Origin: Alphaproteobacteria bacterium
Lineage (GTDB): Bacteria; Pseudomonadota; Alphaproteobacteria; UBA828
DNA: 5,342 nt
Assembly (NCBI GenBank): GCA_018668475.1
Contig: JABJCZ010000072.1
Location: 1-5,342, forward strand
Direction: 5' to 3'
Numbering within the stretch: the stretch's first letter is position 1; each line of letters begins with the position of its first letter. Below the pieces are notes generated by a model. The model saw only the letters and a program-made list of their open reading frames with translations, did no database searches and had not been told where the DNA came from. Positions 1 through 5,198 of the stretch are shown piece by piece. A program made the position numbers and the translations under genes.

Positions 1-1
1 C

Positions 2-343
2 GTTGCCGCAGTAACCGTCGCTGCCCTGACTGAAGACGGCCACGCTGGCAAAACCTACGAGATCACCGGACCTGAGGCTCTCTCCTATGCAGACTGCGCC
101 GCCACGCTGTCAGATACGCTGGGCAAGCAGGTTAAGTTCCAAACGGTCTCGCTGGAGCGCGCGCGCGAGGCGCTGGTCGAGGCCGGAATACCGCCGGTTC
201 TCTCGGAAGCGCTTATCGAGATTGACCGACTATTTATTGACGGGTTCGGCGCACCGGTCACAACCGTCGTGCCGGATGTAACCGGCCAGCCAGCTCGCAC
301 ATTTGCTGATTATGTGCACGACAACAAAGCGCTGTTTAGCTGA
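2..343 (+). CDS. NmrA-like NAD(P)-binding protein (SDR superfamily), C-terminal part
   Basis: This is the last 113 codons of a gene that begins before the window; the frame is open from base 2 to the TGA at 341-343. The fragment has the C-terminal pattern of NmrA-like / atypical short-chain dehydrogenase proteins. A YEITGPEALSY segment (residues about 20-30 of the fragment) is followed by a helix and strand (TLGKQVKFQTVSLE), a helical stretch with AREALVEAGIP, and a closing segment with TGQPARTFADYVHDN, which is typical of the substrate-side lobe of this family. The Rossmann fold with the GxxGxxG dinucleotide motif would be upstream and cannot be seen. Members bind NAD(P)H and act as quinone or azo reductases or as redox sensors; the substrate cannot be told from this part. 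Only 16 nt separate its stop from the next gene, so the two are probably co-transcribed. The family call is good; a specific function is not supported. Confidence 0.8.
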   Translation, partial: VAAVTVAALTEDGHAGKTYEITGPEALSYADCAATLSDTLGKQVKFQTVSLERAREALVEAGIPPVLSEALIEIDRLFIDGFGAPVTTVVPDVTGQPARTFADYVHDNKALFS

Positions 344-348
344 AATAC

Positions 349-352
349 AGGA
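349..352 (+). promoter_or_regulatory. Ribosome binding site for the GTG-start dioxygenase gene
   Basis: AGGA lies 7 nt before the GTG at 360, inside the 16-nt gap after the NmrA-like gene. It supports GTG 360 as the start: no in-frame ATG lies nearby, and the family N-terminus begins exactly here with a short hydrophobic strand (MILVFDNVL). Confidence 0.5.
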
Positions 353-359
353 CTAAAAC

Positions 360-1034
360 GTGATTCTCGTATTTGACAATGTACTGAACGCCGACGAACT
401 GGCCGAAGTTACCGGCGCCCTGCGTGAGGATGATTTTGAAGACGGCAAGGCGACTGCCGGCTGGCACGCCCGGTTGGTCAAGAACAATGCGCAGCTCAAA
501 ACCAGTGATGAGGAGCGCGTGGCCAATGTGCGCCATACCATCAACAAAGCCATTGAGCGACACAGTGAGTTTGTCCGCGCATTTCGGCCAAAACTGGTCA
601 GGCCCAGCCTCGTCAGCCGCTATACCGACGGCATGAGCTACGGCCGCCATGTCGATGACCCGTTTATGATCGGCAAGCCGCCGATCCGTACCGGCCTCGC
701 CTTGACCCTATTTCTAGTTGAGCCAGACACGTATGACGGTGGGGAACTGGTCGCCGACAGTACATTTGGTCGCCGGACGTTCAAGTTGCCCGCCGGCAGT
801 ATGGTTGCCTACCCGGCAACGACGCTTCATGAGGTTATGCCCGTAACTCGCGGCGTGCGGCTATGTGCGGTGACCTGGGGGCAGAGCCTGATCCGCGACC
901 CGGCCTTGCGGGAAATGATCTATGACCTCGACAACGCGCGGCGCGAAATGTTTGAACGCGACGGCAAAACCCGATCATTCGACCTGGTCTCAAAAACCCA
1001 CGCCAATCTGCTTCGCCTATGGGCGGAACTATAA
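360..1034 (+). CDS. PKHD-type Fe(II)/2-oxoglutarate-dependent dioxygenase (YbiX/PiuC family)
   Basis: 224 residues, GTG start, TAA stop; the usual length for this family is about 225. The jelly-roll dioxygenase signature is complete. Iron ligands are H97 and D99 in YGRHVDDP and H157 in TTLHEV, and R167 in RGVRLCAVTWGQS is the expected 2-oxoglutarate-binding arginine. The N-terminal VKNNAQL (residues 40-46) and the DGGEL turn (126-130) are also family hallmarks. The C-terminal helix region (IRDPALREMIYDLDNARREMF) matches the helical extension of PKHD hydroxylases. It is a cytosolic oxygenase; the natural substrate of this family is not settled. PiuC of pseudomonads is iron-regulated and sits beside a TonB-dependent siderophore receptor, but no receptor is visible here. 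It is followed after 15 nt by the allantoinase gene, so it probably shares that mRNA. The family assignment is firm; the substrate is unknown. Confidence 0.93.
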   Translation: MILVFDNVLNADELAEVTGALREDDFEDGKATAGWHARLVKNNAQLKTSDEERVANVRHTINKAIERHSEFVRAFRPKLVRPSLVSRYTDGMSYGRHVDDPFMIGKPPIRTGLALTLFLVEPDTYDGGELVADSTFGRRTFKLPAGSMVAYPATTLHEVMPVTRGVRLCAVTWGQSLIRDPALREMIYDLDNARREMFERDGKTRSFDLVSKTHANLLRLWAEL

Positions 1035-1049
1035 CGGGAGACAACCCTG

Positions 1050-1961
1050 ATGAGCGCCCCCTACCCACGCGATATGACCGGCTACGGACAAACGCCGCCC
1101 GACCCGAAATGGCCGAACGGTGCGCGGATCGCCGTGCAGTTCGTCATCAATTACGAGGAGGGCGCAGAGAACAATATTCTCCATGGTGATGCCGCATCGG
1201 AATCGTTGTTGACCGAGTTCGGCTTTGCTCTGGCCCGCGAGGGTGAGCGCTACTTGCCCGTCGAATCACAATATGAATATGGCAGCCGGGTTGGCTTTTG
1301 GCGCATCCACCGCCTGTTTACTGGTCACGATGTGCCGGTTACGGTTTTTGGCGTTGCCATGGCGCTTGCGCGCAACCCTGATGCTGTTGCCGCCATGAAT
1401 GCGGCTGGCTGGGAAATCGCGAGCCACGGCCACAAGTGGATTGACCACCACGGCCTGGCGGAGGACGTCGAGCGCGATCACCTGCAAAAGGCGATTGAGA
1501 TTCACACCGCTGTCGCCGGCTCGCGCCCGCTGGGCTATTTTCTGGGTCGGCGCTCCGAAAATACAAACCGGCTAGTCGCGGAAGAAGGCGGCTTTGAATA
1601 CAGCCAGGACACCTATGCCGACGAATTGCCGTACTGGGTTAAGGAAGCCGGCAAGCCGCAGCTATTGGTGCCCTACACCGCCGACGTGAACGATCATCGC
1701 TTCGCCACGACGCCCGGCTTCAACTGGGGTGGGCCGTTTTATGAGTATGCGCGAGACACGTTCGATGCGTTGTATGCCGAAGGAGAAGCTGGCATGCCGC
1801 GCATGATGAATGTCGGGCTCCATTGCCGCCTGATCGGCCGGCCGGGGCGGATCGGCGCGCTCAAGCGATTTATCGAACATTGCAAATCGCATGACGGCGT
1901 GTGGTTCCCCCGTGGCATCGATATCGCCCGTCACTGGAAAGCCACACATCCGGCCAGCTGA
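1050..1961 (+). CDS. puuE: Allantoinase PuuE (cofactor-independent, polysaccharide-deacetylase fold)
   Basis: 303 residues, ATG start with GGGAG at 1036-1040 (9-nt spacing), TGA stop. It hydrolyses allantoin to allantoate in cytosolic purine catabolism. The chain follows the PuuE subfamily closely along its full length. Markers are the N-terminal YPRDMTGYG, NYEEGAENNILHGD (34-47), YEYGSRVGFWR (75-85), EIASHGHKWIDH (122-133), DTYADELPYW (187-196), NVGLHCRLIGRPGR (254-267) and the end DIARHWKATHP. In metal-dependent NodB deacetylases the first motif is TFDD and the second is HxxxH; here they read NYEE (34-37) and H126-G-H-K-W130. The loss of metal ligands fits the known metal independence of PuuE and argues against a sugar deacetylase. 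No other uricolytic gene (uraD, uraH, urate oxidase) is in the window, which is unusual for puuE. It is the last gene of the plus-strand unit and converges on the acylase gene. Confidence 0.93.
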   Translation: MSAPYPRDMTGYGQTPPDPKWPNGARIAVQFVINYEEGAENNILHGDAASESLLTEFGFALAREGERYLPVESQYEYGSRVGFWRIHRLFTGHDVPVTVFGVAMALARNPDAVAAMNAAGWEIASHGHKWIDHHGLAEDVERDHLQKAIEIHTAVAGSRPLGYFLGRRSENTNRLVAEEGGFEYSQDTYADELPYWVKEAGKPQLLVPYTADVNDHRFATTPGFNWGGPFYEYARDTFDALYAEGEAGMPRMMNVGLHCRLIGRPGRIGALKRFIEHCKSHDGVWFPRGIDIARHWKATHPAS

Positions 1962-1986
1962 CTCACGATCCGCCCAGGTGATAGCT
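1956..1986. terminator. Imperfect stem between convergent genes (candidate bidirectional terminator)
   Basis: AGCT at 1956-1959 and TCAC at 1963-1966 pair with AGCT at 1983-1986 and GTGA at 1978-1981. An optional A1961-T1982 pair leaves single-base bulges, and the loop is 11 nt. The structure covers the puuE stop (1959-1961) and the acylase stop (1985-1987). No T-run follows on either strand, so it is not a textbook intrinsic terminator. A longer bulged pairing also exists around it (1950-1957 with 1998-2006). Weak call, based on position and symmetry. Confidence 0.25.
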
Positions 1987-4318
1987 AGTTCGATTTACTG
2001 GCCCGGCGCAATACCATCTTCGTCGCAAATTCGCGTTCCACGCTTTCGGGCCGAAGCGGCATGCGGATGTAATCACCGGCGCGCCAGAGATCGACCTGAT
2101 CGACAAATGTCGTGCTGCCCATGAAGCCGTCCTGCCCACCCAGCAGCACAAAGTAATTTTCGTCGATATCGCCCATGTCGGAGATATGCCTGGCCTGTGA
2201 ACCGTAGCGCGCAGTGTGCTTTTCGCCGCTGGGTGACGCATTGGTTTTCATCACGGTCTGGCGCGAACCCGATACACCAAACTCAACAAATTCAAACCGT
2301 CCGCCAATGACCGGCAACATCCGCAGCGGGTGACCAAGCGCCATGCGATGCATCTCACCCCAGCTGGCATATTCGGCAACGGCGACTACTGCCGCCGCAA
2401 CCCCGGCGCGAAGCGCCGTGTCCACGCGGTCCGCCGGCGCCACAGCAAGTTCACCCGGCAGGCGCGCACCGATATCAGCGCTGGCAACAAAAGCCTCAAG
2501 TGCATCAGCCGCAAACTTGCCCTCATAGAACTGCGGCACAAAGGCCGCAAAAAATGCCTCAAAGGCAACAGGTGCCTGCAACGCCGCATCATAGGTGCCA
2601 TCAAATGCAGCGATCAACGCCAGTGCCGCCCGGCCCTCATCATCCAGTGAGTTGGCCAAGTCAATCGAAGTGGCTGCTGCAACGACGGCGTCGCGCACTG
2701 CCTTTGCGGAGGGTTGGGTGACGTCGCGCTGGATTTCGCCGGCGCGCTGCATACTTACAGCAGCATCATCGGCCAATAGCGTCGAAATGCGGCCGATGCG
2801 GTCATCCGGCGAGAAGAACCAGCCAACTGGAACTGGCGCATCAGCCGGACGATTATTGGCGGAGACCAGATAGCCGGCCTGCGGATTAAAGCTCGCCGGC
2901 AACTCCGAGCTGGTCAGGATACGCTCCCACGCCGCTGCGACGCCCGGCGGCGAAATGAGCGATGGCTGCAGATCCGGAGCACGGGCCGGGAGCTGGGTCG
3001 CCAACACTTGTCCGATATTACCCTGCGCATCGGCGAACAGCATGTTCTGAGCGGAGACCGCGAACGTCTCGAAAGCCTGACGGAAAGCCGGCCAGTCCGC
3101 CGCGCGATTGACCGCCAGCATGGCGCTGATCTCATCCGTCGCCTTGTGACCCATCCACCGCAATGCGACGGGCGGGCCTGGCGCGTCATCATCCCCGGCC
3201 AGCTGCGGCGCATCGGAGATGATCGGACCTAGCGGTGTTTCACGCACCGTAACATCCGAATCAAACCACCAGCGCACGGCGATCGGTTCTACGGTCTCCT
3301 GAATATCCCCTGCCGGCAGATCGGACACATCGAACATGTCACTGGAGGCCGCGCGCATGTTGGTACCGCCCCAGGCGATATCCTTGTTGCGCCCAACCGC
3401 GACAAACGGCAACCCCGGCACCATCAGCCCCACCATTTGATAGGAGGGTGACTGGATACCGGCCAGTAGCCAGAGATTGGGCAGCATGAACCCGAGATGC
3501 GGGTCATTGGCCATCAACGCATTGCCGGATTCACTCCGCGCAGGCGACACCACAAAGGAATTGGAGCCTGATTTGTTGAAGCCGCCGAGAAGCTCCGTCA
3601 GCGCGTCCAGCCCGGCATCTGTCCCGGCGTCGTTCTGAGCGAAACTCGCCGTGGAGTCCGCGCCATCGCGCAGCAGTTCAGCCCAAAGAGCTGGCCAAGC
3701 TGGTGTATCGCGGTGCTTCCACAAGCGAAACCACAGGAGCCAATTGACGTCGGTTGCCGCCAACCGACCAACGGAAATCAAATTTTGCACTGTCCAGGGC
3801 TCAACCCCCACACCCAGCAAACGCGCGTCGTAAGGCAGCTCATCTATCGAGGCCTGATAGTGGTTGATCCCATCGGCAAAACGCTGCAACCAGTCGCGCG
3901 TTTCATCTGGCAGCGCCGCCTCAATGGCCGGTGCTGCACGATGGAAGCCAAGAATCCGCAGGGCGCGATCAATATCAATGGCAAACGGCCCGACCCCTTC
4001 TGATAGCCGGCCATAGGCGATACGCCGCATGATTTCCATTTGCCCGAGCCGCAAGTGCGCATGAACCAGGCCAAGTGCAAACGCCGCATCGGCGTCAGTT
4101 TCGGCGACGATGAACGGCACCTGCCGCTCGTGCCAGTGGATCACCACGTCGCGGTCAAGCGGTAGGTCACGGGTCGGCATGGCTGCGAGGCGCTCCGCCG
4201 GTGTTACTGGCCCCGGCAGCGGCTCCAGCAACGCGCAACTGCCGACGCCTGCGATGAGGGCTGCGCCCATCAATGGACGCAGCAGACGCGCCAGATTATG
4301 TCGTGTCAAAAACTTCAC
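1985..4318 (-). CDS. Penicillin acylase family (S45) Ntn hydrolase, predicted lipoprotein
   Basis: 777 residues, GTG start at 4316-4318, TAG stop at 1985-1987; the length is normal for the family. These enzymes are made as precursors, cut themselves into alpha and beta chains, and hydrolyse amide bonds (beta-lactam side chains, acyl-homoserine lactones or other N-acyl compounds). The N-terminus has basic residues, a hydrophobic stretch (16-25) and V-G-S-C28, a plausible lipobox, so the protein is probably exported and lipid-anchored. The alpha part is about 29-230. The autocleavage site is G251/S252 in KSGSNSF, with S252 the N-terminal nucleophile of the beta chain. Further family motifs are NDPHLGF (271-277), NKDIAWGGTN (311-320), FADAQGNIGQ (428-437), SANNRP (486-491, holding the likely oxyanion Asn) and the C-terminal GGQDGFMGS with LWRAGDYIRMP. 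The residue after SNS is Phe where many members have Trp. The substrate cannot be read from sequence. It is downstream of a small lipoprotein gene, with a 108-nt spacer. Confidence 0.93.
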   Translation of the reverse strand: MKFLTRHNLARLLRPLMGAALIAGVGSCALLEPLPGPVTPAERLAAMPTRDLPLDRDVVIHWHERQVPFIVAETDADAAFALGLVHAHLRLGQMEIMRRIAYGRLSEGVGPFAIDIDRALRILGFHRAAPAIEAALPDETRDWLQRFADGINHYQASIDELPYDARLLGVGVEPWTVQNLISVGRLAATDVNWLLWFRLWKHRDTPAWPALWAELLRDGADSTASFAQNDAGTDAGLDALTELLGGFNKSGSNSFVVSPARSESGNALMANDPHLGFMLPNLWLLAGIQSPSYQMVGLMVPGLPFVAVGRNKDIAWGGTNMRAASSDMFDVSDLPAGDIQETVEPIAVRWWFDSDVTVRETPLGPIISDAPQLAGDDDAPGPPVALRWMGHKATDEISAMLAVNRAADWPAFRQAFETFAVSAQNMLFADAQGNIGQVLATQLPARAPDLQPSLISPPGVAAAWERILTSSELPASFNPQAGYLVSANNRPADAPVPVGWFFSPDDRIGRISTLLADDAAVSMQRAGEIQRDVTQPSAKAVRDAVVAAATSIDLANSLDDEGRAALALIAAFDGTYDAALQAPVAFEAFFAAFVPQFYEGKFAADALEAFVASADIGARLPGELAVAPADRVDTALRAGVAAAVVAVAEYASWGEMHRMALGHPLRMLPVIGGRFEFVEFGVSGSRQTVMKTNASPSGEKHTARYGSQARHISDMGDIDENYFVLLGGQDGFMGSTTFVDQVDLWRAGDYIRMPLRPESVEREFATKMVLRRASKSN

Positions 4319-4325
4319 TCCCCTA

Positions 4326-4330
4326 CCCTG
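4326..4330 (-). promoter_or_regulatory. Ribosome binding site for the acylase GTG start
   Basis: On the minus strand CAGGG ends 7 nt before the GTG at 4318; a second purine run, AGGGGA, directly abuts the GTG. The next in-frame ATG (Met17) would remove the basic n-region and most of the signal sequence, so GTG 4318 is preferred. Confidence 0.45.
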
Positions 4331-4354
4331 CGCGCGCTAACGCTTCAAGGTACA

Positions 4355-4416
4355 GGAAGTGGGGATGGCGGCGGAAGATGTAAAGGGCAAGCGGGCTGAT
4401 GATTCCCCGAACTTCC
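4355..4416 (-). repeat. Long imperfect inverted repeat in the lipoprotein-acylase spacer
   Basis: GGAAGT-GGGGA (4355-4365) pairs with TCCCC (4404-4408) and ACTTCC (4411-4416). This gives 11 base pairs with a 2-nt bulge (4409-4410) and a 38-nt loop. It fills most of the 108-bp noncoding spacer (4319-4426) between the lipoprotein stop and the acylase GTG. In the minus-strand transcript it would fold ahead of the acylase ribosome binding site. No T-run follows the stem, so it is not a standard terminator. I see no convincing sigma-70 promoter in the rest of the spacer. It could be an mRNA processing or stabilising stem, a leader element, or chance pairing. Confidence 0.4.
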
Positions 4417-4426
4417 AGCGAATTAA

Positions 4427-4849
4427 CTAGATATCTTCGCAGTCGGTCGCGCTGCTCCGCGCGAGGTCGTAGCAGAGCGAGCTGAGTTCAGGCGCCGGAG
4501 CATTGTCCTGACTTTGCCCCGTCGCTTCCGCCAGCCGCTCGGCTAGCTGGGCGAGGTCTCGCGCGCGATCAACTGCGTTCGGGTTGGCTCGGGCAGCGGC
4601 CCGCAACCGTGTCTCACAACGATCAAAAGCCTCACCGCCCAGGCGCAGCCCCTTGGCCTCACACAAGACGCGGGCAAACACGCGGACGGCATCGACACCA
4701 TCGCGGTTGGCATCGGTCACCAGCCGGCGCAACTCATTCACTTTGAGTGTCGGCAACACAAACGCCGTTTCTGGTCCGCGCGGTGCCGTGCAGGCAACAA
4801 GTGAGGCACCCACGGCAACGGCCATCGCACCCCGTAGGCACGTCCGCAA
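4427..4849 (-). CDS. Small predicted lipoprotein with four body cysteines, unknown function
   Basis: I do not recognise a family. The stop is TAG at 4427-4429. The frame is open up to an ATG at 4969, but that start would overlap the upstream gene by more than 100 bases and put 59 residues before the lipobox. A TTG at 4847-4849 gives 140 residues with a compact signal peptide (MRTCLRGAMAVAVGASLVAC), positive n-region, hydrophobic core and a clean L-V-A-C20 lipobox. Other possible starts are CTG at 4862-4864, which overlaps the upstream TGA, and GTG at 4886-4888. ATG 4823-4825 leaves too short a signal. None has a strong ribosome binding site, so translational coupling to the upstream gene is likely. 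The mature part is mostly helical, with Arg/Ala-rich segments, a Gln/Pro/Ala linker near 111-121 and cysteines at 63, 78, 126 and 137, which could form two disulfides in the periplasm. A lipoprotein is well supported; its role is not. Confidence 0.72.
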   Translation of the reverse strand: MRTCLRGAMAVAVGASLVACTAPRGPETAFVLPTLKVNELRRLVTDANRDGVDAVRVFARVLCEAKGLRLGGEAFDRCETRLRAAARANPNAVDRARDLAQLAERLAEATGQSQDNAPAPELSSLCYDLARSSATDCEDI

Positions 4850-4860
4850 CTGTGCTGGTA

Positions 4861-5070
4861 TCAGTTTGGCCGACCGCGACCTGCCCACGACATCAGGCTC
4901 GCGCCAAATACGATGGCGACGATGCACAGAGCCACTGCCAAATGGGTTTTCCATCCGATTAGGACCCATTCACCACCCTCGTAAGTCTCCCAGATGACAT
5001 CGTGATAGAAAGTATAAACTAGGCCGATAAGCCCGCAGGCTACGCCCAGACGACCCATCAAACTCATCAT
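4861..5070 (-). CDS. Small two-TM inner-membrane protein, unknown function
   Basis: 69 residues, starting at two adjacent ATGs (5068-5070 and 5065-5067), TGA stop at 4861-4863. I do not recognise a family. Two hydrophobic segments are clear: about 8-22 (GVACGLIGLVYTF) and 43-60 (HLAVALCIVAIVFGASLM). They are joined by a roughly 20-residue loop with aromatic and acidic residues (HDVIWETYEGGEWVLIGW). Arg7 before the first segment and the RGR tail after the second suggest that both termini are cytoplasmic, with the loop in the periplasm. A strong ribosome binding site precedes it, and a candidate promoter with an inverted repeat lies further upstream, so it probably heads a transcript that continues into the lipoprotein gene. 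The probable lipoprotein start is 11 nt after, or overlapping, its stop. It is likely real because of the good start signal, sensible topology and tight packing. Confidence 0.72.
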   Translation of the reverse strand: MMSLMGRLGVACGLIGLVYTFYHDVIWETYEGGEWVLIGWKTHLAVALCIVAIVFGASLMSWAGRGRPN

Positions 5071-5075
5071 GACGG

Positions 5076-5083
5076 TCCCCTCT
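5076..5083 (-). promoter_or_regulatory. Ribosome binding site of the two-TM protein gene
   Basis: On the minus strand AGAGGGGA stands 5 nt before the first ATG (5070) and 8 nt before the second (5067). The GAGG core lies 8 nt from the first ATG, which favours the 69-residue form. It is the strongest ribosome binding site in the window. Confidence 0.65.
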
Positions 5084-5099
5084 TGTAACCATTGAAGTC

Positions 5100-5115
5100 G
5101 TTAACTGGATTTAAC
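5100..5115. repeat. Short inverted repeat in the 5' leader of the two-TM gene
   Basis: GTTAA (5100-5104) and TTAAC (5111-5115) are exact inverted copies around CTGGAT. The site is AT-rich, unlike its surroundings, and lies 30-45 bp upstream of the ATG at 5070. It could be a half-site pair for a regulator or a weak hairpin in the leader; five-base arms can occur by chance. Confidence 0.25.
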
Positions 5116-5135
5116 CATACCACACGAGCCCGCAG

Positions 5136-5156
5136 ATTGATTTGAGCAGAATCAAT
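5136..5156. repeat. Perfect 7-7-7 inverted repeat, operator-like
   Basis: ATTGATT (5136-5142), spacer TGAGCAG, then AATCAAT (5150-5156) form an exact palindrome with 7-base arms. It sits between the TusA-family gene and the two-TM gene and overlaps the -10 and probable start-site region of a candidate minus-strand promoter, a common place for a repressor operator. The half-sites resemble TTGAT/ATCAA of FNR-type boxes, but the gap between those pentamers is 9 rather than 4, so FNR is not supported. Confidence 0.45.
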
Positions 5157-5179
5157 ACCGACCGGTGAAAGACTGTCAA
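5152..5179 (-). promoter_or_regulatory. Candidate sigma-70 promoter for the two-TM / lipoprotein genes
   Basis: On the minus strand a perfect TTGACA (5174-5179) is followed after 16 bp by TATTGA (5152-5157), which matches only 3 of 6 bases of the -10 consensus. Transcription would start near 5145 and give a leader of about 75 nt before the ATG at 5070. The exact -35, the intergenic position and the overlap with an inverted repeat support it; the poor -10 weakens it. The region 5071-5198 holds no gene. Confidence 0.4.
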
Positions 5180-5198
5180 CGACGGGGCGTTGCCTGCA

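Noticed and set aside
336..650. Minus-strand open frame opposite the dioxygenase gene
   Set aside because: The plus-strand frame carries the H97/D99 motif of a known enzyme family; the opposite frame has no recognisable features.
1050..1961. Annotation as chitin or peptidoglycan deacetylase
   Set aside because: The fold is shared, but the metal-binding motifs are replaced and the full length follows the PuuE allantoinase pattern.
2330..2650. Plus-strand open frame inside the acylase gene
   Set aside because: It runs antisense to a gene with continuous family motifs, and its product is basic, low in structure and unlike any family. The same holds for the other plus-strand frames within 2343-4340.
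4319..4426. Separate sigma-70 promoter for the acylase gene
   Set aside because: TTGCCC and TTTACA hexamers occur on the minus strand, but no acceptable -10 lies 16-18 bp downstream of either.
4677..4712. EF-hand-like loop (D-A-N-R-D-G-V-D) in the lipoprotein
   Set aside because: Positions 1, 3, 5 and 6 fit, but position 8 is Asp instead of a hydrophobic residue and the conserved acidic residue at position 12 is Val. Calcium binding is not supported.
4584..4997. A 137-codon plus-strand open frame opposite the lipoprotein gene
   Set aside because: It lies antisense to two better-supported minus-strand genes, its product is Arg/Ser/Thr-rich without motifs, and it has no convincing start signal. 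It looks like a GC-driven shadow frame.
5136..5156. FNR/Anr-type box
   Set aside because: The half-sites TTGAT and ATCAA are present, but 9 bases separate them instead of the 4 needed for an FNR-family site.
5174..5195. Hairpin CAACG/CGTTG downstream of the TusA-family gene as an intrinsic terminator
   Set aside because: The stem is only 5 bp with a 6-nt loop and no T-run follows it on the minus strand. It also overlaps the candidate -35 element.
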